Positions 42,539 through 50,742 of a stretch of DNA of 64,000 nucleotides are shown here, piece after piece. Where the stretch lies: the IMG/VR virus record IMGVR_UViG_3300034072_000926, positions 229,621 through 293,620 of that record; one strand, 5' to 3'. A model generated the notes under the pieces. The model was not told where the DNA came from and ran no database searches. It worked only from the letters and a program-made list of their open reading frames with translations. This DNA comes from a virus. The number at the start of each line of letters is the position of its first letter. Positions within the stretch are counted from its first letter, which is position 1. Both the position numbers and the translations under genes were made by a program.

Positions 42539-42769
42539 TCAGGATTTGGAAAGCCTTTTCAGCAGGTTATCGAGGTTGTTCTGAATGACCTGCATCTGAG
42601 ATATCAAATCATTCACGCTGTTCTGTAGGTCACAAGCCTGCAAGGTCAGCATCTCTTTCACAGCCGAGAGGTTTGTGATCTGCGTCTTGAGCGCTTTGAT
42701 CTCCTCGTCCTTCGCCGCAAGTTCTTCTCGTAGCTGGGCAGGCGTCTTGAAATCAATGACGTTGCTCAT
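42539..42769 (-). CDS. Small coiled-coil protein
   Basis: The 76-residue product begins MSNVIDFKTPAQ and is then almost wholly a heptad-rich coiled coil (about 12-74). It probably oligomerises. No specific role can be assigned. Confidence 0.6.
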   Translation of the reverse strand: MSNVIDFKTPAQLREELAAKDEEIKALKTQITNLSAVKEMLTLQACDLQNSVNDLISQMQVIQNNLDNLLKRLSKS

Positions 42770-42835
42770 ATTTTACTCCGGCCCGAAAACCTGGCGGGTT
42801 TTTGGATCCATGCAAAGAACTTATCCATTCAACCC

Positions 42836-42955
42836 TCACGAAGCAACAGAGAACAAAAGCAAGATGGATGCGAAGATTAGGACGAATACTAGACAACCGA
42901 AAGCGATGAATACCCTTGCGGCTATTTCGAAAATCCTAGCGAAGAAGTCGCCCAT
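42836..42955 (-). CDS. 39-residue single-pass membrane microprotein
   Basis: A short frame gives MGDFFARIFEIAARVF and then a strongly hydrophobic helix ending LLLFSVAS. Its ATG shares one base with the stop of the upstream gene (TAATG at 42955), an arrangement common elsewhere in the window. The product is likely a single-pass membrane peptide. Confidence 0.55.
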   Translation of the reverse strand: MGDFFARIFEIAARVFIAFGCLVFVLIFASILLLFSVAS

Positions 42956-43323
42956 TAGAATTCATCATCCTCGTCTTCTTCCGGACGGCGGTTCTTTGGC
43001 TTACGACCACGACGCTTGCCGAGGATCGCTTTGCCGCCATCTGCCGTGACATTGTAGACATCAGCAAAACGAACCGGGTCCATTCCGTCGATGGTCTCTA
43101 CGGCTTCTGCCAGCACGTCAGTGGGCTTGCCCGAACGTAGGTCAGCAAGTCGGAATACAACCTTGCCATCTTCACGAATAGTTGTGCCGATAATCGAAAA
43201 GTCGTTGCTCACCAACACGGTGTTTACTGAACACAAACCCTTAGCGAAATGCTTTGCATGAACCTCAGTTCCGGCAGGCAGAACACCCTTCTTGACCAGA
43301 GCTTCGGCTAGTTTATTTTCCAT
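42955..43323 (-). CDS. Hypothetical protein with basic/acidic tail
   Basis: From the ATG at 43323 the product has 122 residues, starts MENKLAEALVKKG and ends with KRRGRKPKNRR followed by an acidic run (EEDEDDEF). The AT-hook-like RGRKPK suggests nucleic-acid binding. No family is recognised. Confidence 0.6.
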   Translation of the reverse strand: MENKLAEALVKKGVLPAGTEVHAKHFAKGLCSVNTVLVSNDFSIIGTTIREDGKVVFRLADLRSGKPTDVLAEAVETIDGMDPVRFADVYNVTADGGKAILGKRRGRKPKNRRPEEDEDDEF

Positions 43324-43429
43324 TTTGAAACGACTCCACAACGTACCGATCTCAGGACGCCGTTTCGATCTATGTCGTTTCTGTATATTGCTTGTTTAGC
43401 AGTTTCGAGAAGTTAATCAAGTGTCAAGG

Positions 43430-43465
43430 TGAGCACTAGGTGAGATTTTTCTCACCTAGTGCTCA
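43430..43465. terminator. Perfect 15-bp hairpin after clpA
   Basis: 43430-43444 pairs perfectly with 43451-43465 around a 6-base loop. It follows the clpA-like stop by 6 bases. The T-run needed for an intrinsic terminator is only on the plus strand, so its role for the minus-strand transcript may be mRNA 3' end protection. Confidence 0.65.
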
Positions 43466-43471
43466 TAGTTT

Positions 43472-45814
43472 TTACGCGATTTCAGTGAGTTCCAGAACGT
43501 CTTCGACTGGAGCCGAACCACTGACCTTCAATGCATCGCCATCTACATCCAAGTGGGCAATGCCACCGGACTTCAACAGACCGAAGAGCATCAGTCGGCT
43601 AAGTGGCTTGCTGACTTCATTCTGAATCACGCGAGCCAGAGGACGCGCACCCATCTTAGGGTCATAGCCCTTACGAGCCAGGTAGTCCAGTGCAGCATCA
43701 GTTGCCTCGATGGTAACACCCTTCTCCTGAGCCTGCGAGTTCAGCTGACCCATGAACTTCTGCACGATGCGAATCATGTTCTCGCTCTTGAGCGCGTTGA
43801 ACTTCACAATCGCATCCAGTCGGTTGCGGAACTCAGGGGCAAACATCTTCTCAATGACCTTGTCATCGTTGCCAGCAATCGAGTTGCTACCGAAGCCCAG
43901 GTTATTCTTCTGGAGTTCACTTGCACCGGCGTTGCTGGTCATGATCAGGATCACGTTGCGGAAGTTCACCGTCTTGCCTGCACTGTTGGTCAGTTCACCA
44001 TTGTCCATGACCTGCAGGAAGATGTTAAAGATGTCCGGATGAGCCTTTTCGAGTTCGTCGATGAGAAGCACACAATGCGGGCTGTTCTCAACAGCATTGG
44101 TCAGAAGACCCGAACCCGAAGCACCATCGCCAAAGCCCACGTAACCCGGAGGGGAACCGATGAACTTGCTGACGCTGTGCTTCTCCATGTATTCCGACAT
44201 ATCGAAACGATGAAGAGGAATATTGAGTGTCTTGCTCAACTGCTTCGCAAGTTCAGTCTTACCCACGCCGGTCGGACCAGCGAAGAGGTAGTTACCCTGA
44301 GGCTTGTTGGGATCGCGCAGACCAGCACGGCTCAGAAGAACCGCATCGACGACTTCGTCGATTGCCTGATCCTGTCCGAAAACCACACCATAGAGGTCAC
44401 CATGCAGACGTTCCAGCTTCTCGGTCTCGTCTTCCTTAACCGAACGAGCAGGGATCTTTGCAATGCGACTGACTTCTTCCTCGATGAGTTCGACCGTGAT
44501 CTGTGTCTTGCGGTCGGCCTCAGGCGCAATGCGCTGACGAGCACCAGCAGCGTCGATGACGTCAATGGCCTTATCAGGCAGCATCTTGTCAGTCACATAG
44601 CGGGCAGTCAATTCGACCGCTGCATCAAGGGCAGCATCGTCGTAGGTGATGCCGTGATAATCAGCATAGACCTTCGAAATACCAGCGATGATCCGCTTTG
44701 CATCAGCGATGCTTGGCTCGGCAATATCCAGCTTCTGGAAGCGACGCAGCAGAGCGCGATCCTTCTCGAAATGCTTGCGATATTCCTCATAGGTTGTGCC
44801 ACCAATGCAACGCAGCTTACCCTTTGCCAGTGCAGGCTTCAAGAGGTTTGCAACGTCGAGTGCGCCATTGCTTCCGGCACCTGCACCCATCATGGTGTGG
44901 ATTTCGTCGATGAACAGGATGATGGGAACCTGCTTCTCTTCACTGACCTTCTCGAGTGCTTCGAGAATCTGCTTCACACGCTCTTCCATGTCACCACGGA
45001 ACTTCGTGCCGGCCATCAGTGCGCCGATTTCCAAGCTGTAGACAGTTGCACCCTTGAGAGCATCTGGGACATTCTCTTCGGCAATCATCTTCGCAAGACC
45101 TTCGACAACCGCAGTCTTACCAACGCCGGGTTCACCGACGATGACCGCGTTGTTCTTGGTCCTACGAGCAGTAGTGAGGATCAGGCTTGCAACTTCGGCT
45201 TCACGACCAATCAGAGGGTCAATCTTGCCCTCAAGTGCCTGCTCGTTGAGGTTGACACAGAACTTGTCCAGCAGGCGTTCGTTCTTGGACTTCTTAGGGC
45301 CCTTGTCTTCACCGCCAGGAACGTCTTCGTCATCCTTGGTCTTGACCTCGCCGGTCTCTTCTTCGTCAAGAAGATCGTCATGAGCAACAGCCTTCTTCAC
45401 GTCGAAGATGTCCAGATTCTGCTTCGCGAGGAAGTAGCAAGCAAAATTGCTCTCCTCAGCATTCTCTTGCATGATTGCGATGAGAATGTCGATTGCACGG
45501 AAATCATGACGACCGCTGAACAACACCTGGCTAACAGTGCGCTGAACAACTCGGGCAAGGCTCATAGTCTGACGGGGTGGCTGTCCATTTGCCTTGCCGA
45601 GAACGCCGGCGTTAAAATGAGCAACCAAGTCAGCGCTCAATTCGGGCATGTTTGCCCCGAGTTCAGAGAGCACTTCAATGACCCGATGGTCCTGAATGAC
45701 AGCAGCCAACAGGTGTTCCAGGGTCAGGTATTCATGATCATATTTCATCGCAATGTCTTGCGCCTGATCGATGATCTGCTGGGCCCGGGTCGGGTCGTAG
45801 TCTTCCATGGCCAT
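43472..45814 (-). CDS. clpA: ClpA-like AAA+ unfoldase
   Basis: The 780-residue protein has the complete ClpA order. An N-terminal Clp_N double repeat (about 1-145) and an acidic linker come first. AAA+ module 1 has GEPGVGKT near 228 and DEIHTMMGAG. AAA+ module 2 has GPTGVGKT near 515, and a ClpB-D2-small C-terminus follows. E. coli ClpA is 758 residues. Where ClpA has its ClpP-docking IGL loop, this protein has NNLGFGS (about 636-642), an LGF that could dock to ClpP. A phage ClpP gene lies at 53748, so a phage ClpAP protease is plausible. No M-domain is seen, arguing against ClpB. Confidence 0.9.
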   Translation of the reverse strand: MAMEDYDPTRAQQIIDQAQDIAMKYDHEYLTLEHLLAAVIQDHRVIEVLSELGANMPELSADLVAHFNAGVLGKANGQPPRQTMSLARVVQRTVSQVLFSGRHDFRAIDILIAIMQENAEESNFACYFLAKQNLDIFDVKKAVAHDDLLDEEETGEVKTKDDEDVPGGEDKGPKKSKNERLLDKFCVNLNEQALEGKIDPLIGREAEVASLILTTARRTKNNAVIVGEPGVGKTAVVEGLAKMIAEENVPDALKGATVYSLEIGALMAGTKFRGDMEERVKQILEALEKVSEEKQVPIILFIDEIHTMMGAGAGSNGALDVANLLKPALAKGKLRCIGGTTYEEYRKHFEKDRALLRRFQKLDIAEPSIADAKRIIAGISKVYADYHGITYDDAALDAAVELTARYVTDKMLPDKAIDVIDAAGARQRIAPEADRKTQITVELIEEEVSRIAKIPARSVKEDETEKLERLHGDLYGVVFGQDQAIDEVVDAVLLSRAGLRDPNKPQGNYLFAGPTGVGKTELAKQLSKTLNIPLHRFDMSEYMEKHSVSKFIGSPPGYVGFGDGASGSGLLTNAVENSPHCVLLIDELEKAHPDIFNIFLQVMDNGELTNSAGKTVNFRNVILIMTSNAGASELQKNNLGFGSNSIAGNDDKVIEKMFAPEFRNRLDAIVKFNALKSENMIRIVQKFMGQLNSQAQEKGVTIEATDAALDYLARKGYDPKMGARPLARVIQNEVSKPLSRLMLFGLLKSGGIAHLDVDGDALKVSGSAPVEDVLELTEIA

Positions 45815-46314
45815 TAGTTCTTCCTTTCGCGCTTATCACGCTTTTTCTTTGCCATATCCAGCGTCAGCTTGCTGACCTTGGACGTAAAGCAAACACCATC
45901 CAGATGGTCCAGCTCGTGTTGGAAGCACCTTGCCGCAATGCCGGACAGTTCTTCTTCAAAGAACTCTCCCTTTGAGTTTTGGTAGCGCACCGTCACGATA
46001 GCTGGTCGTTTGACTTTGAAGTATAGCCCAGGGAAACTGAGACACCCCTCTTCAGACATAACCTGTTGTTCTTCACTTGCGGTCAGAATTTCTGGGTTAT
46101 AGAAGAAGCGGGCTTCATCGTCGATCTTCATCGCAAAAATGCGATACAAAAAGCCCATCTGATTGGCCGCGAAGCCAATACCACCTTCCTCGTCCATTAG
46201 ACGAGAGAGTTCAGATTCAATATCCTCGGAATTCGCTGGTGGATTCTCGAAGTCCCATTCGGAACTCGGAACGTAGAGACTCTCGGCCCCATCGGTCTGA
46301 AGGTTGAACTTCAC
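45814..46314 (-). CDS. def: Peptide deformylase
   Basis: The 166-residue protein has the three deformylase motifs: GIGFAANQ (45-52), EGCLS with metal ligand C91, and QHELDH (132-137) with H133, E134 and H137. It removes the formyl group from nascent peptides. The start is a GTG at 46314, which gives the usual 45-50 residues before motif 1. As a result it overlaps the upstream secreted-protein gene by 98 bases on the same strand. Its stop overlaps the clpA start. Confidence 0.92.
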   Translation of the reverse strand: MKFNLQTDGAESLYVPSSEWDFENPPANSEDIESELSRLMDEEGGIGFAANQMGFLYRIFAMKIDDEARFFYNPEILTASEEQQVMSEEGCLSFPGLYFKVKRPAIVTVRYQNSKGEFFEEELSGIAARCFQHELDHLDGVCFTSKVSKLTLDMAKKKRDKRERKN

Positions 46315-46669
46315 TTAGCAACGCCCTCGCATATTGTTCGATCTGGGTGCGAGCCATTGCCGTAACGTGTCTGCAATCGGCAACCTTAGGTTCACCGCCA
46401 ACGAGTCTAGCTCGTTGGACATACACTATATTATCATGCACGAAATCTCGGGCAGATACAAGAGCAAAATTGAAATCTGTAATTAAAGATTGATCAACCC
46501 TGCCACCTCGGTCGGTCGAGTTGCGTTCAAGCAATCGACGGAAGTCCAATGCCCAAGAGCCATATTCTTGTTCGACCTTATCACACGCACGAATCACAGT
46601 CTGGTCAGAAGTCTGAGCCATTGCTGGGACACTTGAGAGCATAAGAATCAAACCGGCTAGTAGTCGCAT
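46217..46669 (-). CDS. Secreted hypothetical protein
   Basis: The 150-residue product starts with a clear Sec signal peptide (MRLLAGLILMLSSVPAMAQ, cleavage after AMA). Two cysteines (C29, C98) in the mature part could form a disulfide. A periplasmic role such as lysis control is possible, but no family is recognised. AAAGGAGG precedes the ATG. Its last 98 bases are read in a second frame by the deformylase gene. Confidence 0.65.
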   Translation of the reverse strand: MRLLAGLILMLSSVPAMAQTSDQTVIRACDKVEQEYGSWALDFRRLLERNSTDRGGRVDQSLITDFNFALVSARDFVHDNIVYVQRARLVGGEPKVADCRHVTAMARTQIEQYARALLSEVQPSDRWGRESLRSEFRMGLRESTSEFRGY

Positions 46670-46688
46670 TGAACCTCCTTTCGTCCCA

Positions 46689-46716
46689 TAGATAAAAGGA
46701 TTAGGTTAGAAGTCAA
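46689..46716 (-). promoter_or_regulatory. Sigma70-like promoter for the secreted protein/def/clpA operon
   Basis: On the minus strand TTGACT (46711-46716) and TATCTA (46689-46694) are 16 bp apart, about 20 bases before the ATG at 46669. It could drive the downstream def and clpA genes. Confidence 0.65.
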
Positions 46717-47558
46717 GCTTTTCTTTTCGCCCTGATGGCTTCAATGGCTTGACGATCCTCTTCATCAAGCTTTTCAGGAGTGAATGCAATTTCTACCATC
46801 ATGTCTCCGCGACGACCATCGCCGAGTGGCATACCTTTACCAGCAGCCCTCAAGGACTGACCGGGATGAATACCCGCCGGGACGCGCATCTTGATCTTAC
46901 CGCCCTCAATCGTTGGGATTTCGACTTCGGTTCCCAATAGCGCATCGAGATATCCGATGTTTACATTTGCGACTAGATGGTGTCCCATACGAGTGAAAGT
47001 AGTGTGAGGCATGACGTTGATCTTCACATATAGATCACCGGCTTTCACATTCGACATAGAGTCATCACCCTTGCCTTGGAATCTCAGACGAATGCCGTCC
47101 TGGATACCTGCTGGGATTTTGATCTTGATGCTCTGCGTTTCCTTGTTGGGAAGATTGTAGGAGATCTCTGCTTCGCGTCCTGTATAGCTCTCTTCAAGGG
47201 TAATCGTGTAGTTGAGCACAATATCACGATTGCGAGCATCTTCAGGATACGGGTTTCTCGAACGACGAATATCTTTGAGGATCTCCTCAATGTCAACTTC
47301 TGGGCGAGGTTGATTGGACCAATGAAAGTTTGGATTGGGACGAAATCCACCGGTCCTCTGTGCATCATACTGGGAACGCTTGTTTGCGTCCTTCAACACA
47401 TCATAGGCTTCGCCGACTTCTTTGAAACGAGCCTCTGCCTCTTTGTTGTTCGGATTGGTATCAGGATGGTTCTCCTTAGCCAACTTGCGATAGGCAGACT
47501 TGATCGCTGCTTCATCAGCCGTGACTGGAACACCGAGGACCTGGTAATAATCTTTCAT
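46713..47558 (-). CDS. DnaJ/CbpA-type co-chaperone
   Basis: The 281-residue protein has an N-terminal J domain with HPD (31-33). A linker follows, then the two beta C-terminal substrate-binding domains ([26 protein letters not shown]). The Cys-rich zinc domain of DnaJ is absent, so it is a type II (CbpA-like) protein. It would stimulate host DnaK and could direct it to phage proteins. A TTGACA-17-TAGAAA promoter ends 6 bases before the ATG, predicting a leaderless mRNA. Confidence 0.9.
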   Translation of the reverse strand: MKDYYQVLGVPVTADEAAIKSAYRKLAKENHPDTNPNNKEAEARFKEVGEAYDVLKDANKRSQYDAQRTGGFRPNPNFHWSNQPRPEVDIEEILKDIRRSRNPYPEDARNRDIVLNYTITLEESYTGREAEISYNLPNKETQSIKIKIPAGIQDGIRLRFQGKGDDSMSNVKAGDLYVKINVMPHTTFTRMGHHLVANVNIGYLDALLGTEVEIPTIEGGKIKMRVPAGIHPGQSLRAAGKGMPLGDGRRGDMMVEIAFTPEKLDEEDRQAIEAIRAKRKA

Positions 47559-47564
47559 AATCTC

Positions 47565-47593
47565 TTTCTACAGATAGAAATGCTCTATGTCAA
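47565..47593 (-). promoter_or_regulatory. Promoter predicted to give a leaderless dnaJ-like mRNA
   Basis: On the minus strand TTGACA (47588-47593), a 17-bp spacer and TAGAAA (47565-47570) are followed by 6 bases and the ATG at 47558. Confidence 0.55.
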
Positions 47594-47645
47594 AATTGAC
47601 TAAACGGTTTCCGAATAATTATCAACGTAGATAAAGGAGAAAAAG

Positions 47646-47984
47646 ATGGACGATCTGTTCGGTAAGGTATTTCAGACCAATCGCCAGCGAGTGATGGACA
47701 TTTTCGACCGTCGTATGCTCAAGCTGGGTGAAGAGTATGGCGAAGCATGTCAGGCCTACCTGAGTGTTTCGAGTGAGAACAACAGCAAGAAAAAGTCGTG
47801 GGATGATGTCCGTGAGGAACTCGTCGACGTCTTAGTGGTCACCCTTGATCTACTCTGTCACACTATGCCCGATGAAAAGGACATGACTGAGGAGGAAAAA
47901 CTCGCTAGTGTGACTAAGATTCTTAATCGCAAGCTTGATAAGTGGGCGAAGAAAATTAAGAAAAGTGAGGACACAAGCAAGTGA
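47646..47984 (+). CDS. MazG-like nucleotide pyrophosphohydrolase
   Basis: The 112-residue helical protein has LGEEYGEACQA (E29, E30, E33) and then WDDVREELVDVLV (E57, E58, D61), the ExxE...ExxD metal-binding pattern of the MazG/dUTPase-like all-alpha family. It would hydrolyse an (d)NTP to NMP and pyrophosphate. Phage MazG proteins have been linked to nucleotide-pool or alarmone changes. AAGGAG lies 7 bases upstream. Confidence 0.72.
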   Translation: MDDLFGKVFQTNRQRVMDIFDRRMLKLGEEYGEACQAYLSVSSENNSKKKSWDDVREELVDVLVVTLDLLCHTMPDEKDMTEEEKLASVTKILNRKLDKWAKKIKKSEDTSK

Positions 47985-48298
47985 AATATGTTCTGGCCCA
48001 GAAGCCTGAGAAGCACAATGGAGGAGTGTTCTTCGAGCACGAGATCCATTTCGTTCTTGAAGGCGACGGAGCCCGATTCAGTTCCACAAGACTGCGCGCA
48101 CAGGTCGAAGCTTTTATTGCTGAGAACATAGGCGCCAAACACTCTGATTTCAGGGTTTCAGTAAGTCTGCGATGGAATCGCGAAGCAAAAACTATCAGCA
48201 GCTACGGCCAATATCATATGAGCGCAGTTGCTACCGTCAAGGCTAGATTTGTGGACAAGAACAAAGCTTTGCGTTTTAAGCTGTCCTGGCCTCATTAA
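47981..48298 (+). CDS. FKLTW-family protein
   Basis: A 105-residue member. The N-terminus (QKPEKHNGGVFFEHEIHFV) closely matches that of the next gene (PEKHNGQKWFGHEIHVKV), showing recent duplication. It ends FVDKNKALRFKLSWPH. ATGA overlap with the MazG-like gene suggests co-translation. Confidence 0.75.
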   Translation: MKYVLAQKPEKHNGGVFFEHEIHFVLEGDGARFSSTRLRAQVEAFIAENIGAKHSDFRVSVSLRWNREAKTISSYGQYHMSAVATVKARFVDKNKALRFKLSWPH

Positions 48299-48312
48299 AA
48301 TATTGATATTTT

Positions 48313-48342
48313 CCATGCCGTGATGCTTTAGCCGCGGCATGG
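48313..48342 (+). promoter_or_regulatory. Hairpin enclosing a start codon
   Basis: An 8-bp perfect stem (48313-48320 with 48335-48342) places the ATG at 48339 in its 3' arm. No ribosome site is visible. The structure may limit translation of the downstream FKLTW gene. Confidence 0.45.
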
Positions 48343-48869
48343 AATATCGATACCAAGAACCACCCGAAAAACACAACGGCCAGAAATGGTTCGGCCACGA
48401 AATTCACGTGAAGGTTGTTCCTGCACGGAAGACAGAGCTCTTCGAGTTCGTGGAAAAGATCGCCGGCGAAAAAGGCACCGGTTTTCGGGTTGTCGATATA
48501 AATCACAAATGGTCTTTCAAACGAATTGAGGATGTCGTTATACGCTTTGTGGATAAGAACTCCGCATTGCTGTTCAAGTTGACTTGGGATCCATGTCCCG
48601 AACCAGAAGATATCTTTGAACAGTTGAAAAAGATCATGGCACAATTTCCGCCCATCACAAACCATACTGCGATCATGAGTCGGCGATATCCTACTATTGA
48701 TCAGTATGCGGACATATATCCAACATCGGTAGATCCTATAGTCTGGTATAAGGATTATAAAGAGCACCAGAAAACCTACTGGACCAAATCCAGAAGGATT
48801 AAAGCTGGTGATACCATCATGGATTTCAGCGAACTAAGAAAGAGGCTAGACGGTGGAACTGAATCGTAA
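48339..48869 (+). CDS. FKLTW-family protein with C-terminal extension
   Basis: The 176-residue protein is a close paralogue of the preceding gene over its first ~85 residues, with signature FVDKNSALLFKLTW. About 90 more residues of unknown type follow, including RRYPTIDQYADIYP. The signature can therefore be internal. Its end overlaps the next member by 17 bases. Confidence 0.75.
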   Translation: MEYRYQEPPEKHNGQKWFGHEIHVKVVPARKTELFEFVEKIAGEKGTGFRVVDINHKWSFKRIEDVVIRFVDKNSALLFKLTWDPCPEPEDIFEQLKKIMAQFPPITNHTAIMSRRYPTIDQYADIYPTSVDPIVWYKDYKEHQKTYWTKSRRIKAGDTIMDFSELRKRLDGGTES

Positions 48870-49455
48870 TCGTCCTGACCGGCCGCATCAATCCGGAAAG
48901 AAACGTCATTTCAAAGACGGTTTTGATCTCTGGATTAAGAAAGAGCGTATCGGCGAACTGAGGAAGCTTCTAAAGGGTTGGGACCTCAAAGCTGAGAAAG
49001 ATTATATCTTCTCAGTAAAGTCCACCTATGATTTTGATAGGATGAAATCCTTCGGCGGAGTAATCTGCATGGAAGCTGTCATCTCGTTCAAATCTTCTGA
49101 CAAGGCCACACTGTTTAAGCTCAGCTGGGCAGAATGTGAACCAACCCGATCTGATAGGGTGCGCTATCTCAACAAGGTCGTCTTGCCAGTCATCCGAAGG
49201 GTGATGCCGAGTATCATCGCGCATGACATCATAGGTGTTCAGCCAATGACAACACCGGCGGCCCAGGTTCACTCTTTGAAGGTGAAATACGGAACAGGCA
49301 CCCCGCAACCGCAACCGCCACCGCAATCGCAATCCAAGAGCAAGCTGGAGAAGATGCTAGATGATGCCCGAGAGGAATTGAAGAAAGCCGCGGGCGCCAC
49401 GTCATCCTCTCCCAACCACTCTTTCTCTCTTATCCGACCTGACGAAACGGAGTGA
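48853..49455 (+). CDS. FKLTW-family protein with long C-terminal extension
   Basis: The 200-residue member has signature SSDKATLFKLSW near residue 91. A proline/glutamine-rich linker (PQPQPPPQSQ) and a charged helix (KLEKMLDDAREELKKA) follow. The extension looks like a flexible tether plus helix. Function unknown. Confidence 0.7.
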   Translation: MELNRNRPDRPHQSGKKRHFKDGFDLWIKKERIGELRKLLKGWDLKAEKDYIFSVKSTYDFDRMKSFGGVICMEAVISFKSSDKATLFKLSWAECEPTRSDRVRYLNKVVLPVIRRVMPSIIAHDIIGVQPMTTPAAQVHSLKVKYGTGTPQPQPPPQSQSKSKLEKMLDDAREELKKAAGATSSSPNHSFSLIRPDETE

Positions 49456-49643
49456 GTCTGTGTCGGATCGCACCTCTGGTGTTTTCTTAATTGAAAATAT
49501 TCTAAATCCATGTTATCTGGGTATACCCGCTGGGCGGGTACATCTAGACAACCTGCTTTTGTATGTTCTATTAAGCAAATACCGGAGTGGCGTTTATATA
49601 GTACGGAAGAATCGCTCAGAAAGAAATCAGAAAGAACAGCCAC
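49456..49643 (+). other. Intergenic stretch with a doubtful short frame
   Basis: A frame from a GTG at 49460 would encode about 73 residues but runs 38 bases into the HAD gene and has no family resemblance. A small GC-rich inverted repeat (CCCGC...GCGGG) lies near 49530-49540. I see no convincing gene here. Confidence 0.35.
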
Positions 49644-50126
49644 ATGACAGACCTAATAACCACTCCCCATATCTATTGTGACTTCGATGGAGTCCTAGTA
49701 GACTTCGAACGAGGTTTCGAGATGCAATATGGCAAGCGACATGATTCCGTACCTGAGTTTGTTATGTGGAAGATCATCAAGAACAATATGAGTCACTGGG
49801 AACAACTCCCAGCCATGCCAGGTGCTCTACAGCTCTGGGCATATATCGCTCGCTACAATCCAACGATCCTCACTGGCTGTCCTAGCTCTGGAATGCAGCA
49901 AGCTGCCGAAGGCAAAACCATCTGGAAGAATCGTGAACTAGGTGAGCATGTTCCGATCATAACCTGTCTATCGCGTTACAAGCCCAAGCACATGAAAGCT
50001 AAGGGCGACTTCCTCATTGACGATATGCAGAAGAACATCGACCGCTGGAATGAAGCAGGCGGTGTTGGTATCCTGCATACCTGTGCGGCTTCTACAATCG
50101 AAAAGCTCAAGGAGCATGGTCTATGA
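49644..50126 (+). CDS. HAD-family phosphatase (deoxyribonucleotidase-like)
   Basis: The 160-residue protein has the HAD nucleophile motif YCDFDGVLVD (D13, D15), a TG motif-II segment (TILTGCPSS) and a late DFLIDD aspartate pair. It resembles 5'(3')-deoxyribonucleotidases. It would dephosphorylate a small phosphomonoester, probably a nucleotide. It overlaps the next gene by 4 bases. Confidence 0.75.
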   Translation: MTDLITTPHIYCDFDGVLVDFERGFEMQYGKRHDSVPEFVMWKIIKNNMSHWEQLPAMPGALQLWAYIARYNPTILTGCPSSGMQQAAEGKTIWKNRELGEHVPIITCLSRYKPKHMKAKGDFLIDDMQKNIDRWNEAGGVGILHTCAASTIEKLKEHGL

Positions 50127-50581
50127 ACCAGAAAGATTTCGTCCTCACTCTGATGATCATCATTGCCTGTATGGCCGCTTATTGTCTCTTTCTCCATCTG
50201 AAGATGGAGGGAATGAAACTTGATAAAGGACGTCGTCAGCGAGTGTTCAGCGGAGATCAGGTCGGAGGCAACATTGACATTGCCGGGCGTCATTTCAAAG
50301 GCAAAAATGTCGTCATCAAAGGAAACAAGGTCTTTGTTGATGGTCGAGACGTGTCTGAATACTTCGATGAAGGTCAGATTGTTGAGATCAAACTCACAGG
50401 TCCATTGGAGAGCTTGACTACCAGTGCGAATGTGACTTGCAAAGACGTCCAGGGCAACGTGAATGCTAATGGCAATGTTGTGTGCGGCGATGTGCGTGGT
50501 TATGTTAAGACAGACGGAAACGTGACTGCTAAGGATATCACGGGCGGCGTAAAAGCCGGCGGCAATGTAATTTATGGTTGA
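50123..50581 (+). CDS. Membrane-anchored beta-helix-like protein
   Basis: The 152-residue product has one N-terminal membrane segment (about 6-25). Its C-terminal half consists of short repeats of pattern 'x-G-N-V-x-(A/C)-x-D-V/I-x-G' (about 100-152; for example NVTCKDVQG, NVVCGDVRG, NVTAKDITG). The repeats predict a small beta-solenoid, reminiscent of bactofilins. The exact function is unknown. Confidence 0.6.
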   Translation: MNQKDFVLTLMIIIACMAAYCLFLHLKMEGMKLDKGRRQRVFSGDQVGGNIDIAGRHFKGKNVVIKGNKVFVDGRDVSEYFDEGQIVEIKLTGPLESLTTSANVTCKDVQGNVNANGNVVCGDVRGYVKTDGNVTAKDITGGVKAGGNVIYG

Positions 50582-50605
50582 CAAACCGAACTAGCCTGCT
50601 ATAGG
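50578..50605 (+). promoter_or_regulatory. Sigma70-like promoter with long structured leader
   Basis: TTGACA (50578-50583), a 16-bp spacer and TATAGG (50600-50605) would start transcription about 130 bases before the nucleotidyltransferase gene at 50743. Confidence 0.7.
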
Positions 50606-50633
50606 GTGGGCTAGTTCAACAAAGGAATTTGTC

Positions 50634-50675
50634 ATGATTATATGGTGTCAATATTGGAGATCGGCAGGGTCCTAA
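50634..50675 (+). CDS. Possible 13-codon leader peptide
   Basis: An ATG with AAAGGA 7 bases upstream opens a frame MIIWCQYWRSAGS and stop, with two Trp codons. It lies in the leader of the next gene and overlaps one arm of a predicted stem (50641-50649 with 50681-50689). Translation could affect folding of the leader, but this is inference. Confidence 0.35.
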   Translation: MIIWCQYWRSAGS

Positions 50676-50705
50676 TACACGATACCATATCTATGGCGTG
50701 ATTGG

Positions 50706-50736
50706 CCACCCTGCGAGGAATAACCTTTCAGGGTGG
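50706..50736 (+). promoter_or_regulatory. Hairpin covering a ribosome site
   Basis: An 8-bp perfect stem (50706-50713 with 50729-50736) has AGGGTGG, the likely ribosome site for the ATG at 50743, in its 3' arm. Confidence 0.5.
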
Positions 50737-50742
50737 TTTATC

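Noticed and set aside
43472-45814. ClpB disaggregase
   Set aside because: There is no coiled-coil M-domain between the first and second AAA+ modules, and an LGF loop that may dock ClpP is present, so ClpA is favoured.
43553-45817. Long plus-strand frame opposite clpA (754 codons)
   Set aside because: It is a mirror of the clpA codon structure. The minus-strand frame has full ClpA motifs and a ribosome site; the opposite frame shows no recognisable family.
49460-49681. 73-codon gene starting at GTG
   Set aside because: It overlaps the HAD gene by 38 bases, starts at GTG with a weak ribosome site, and shows no recognisable pattern.
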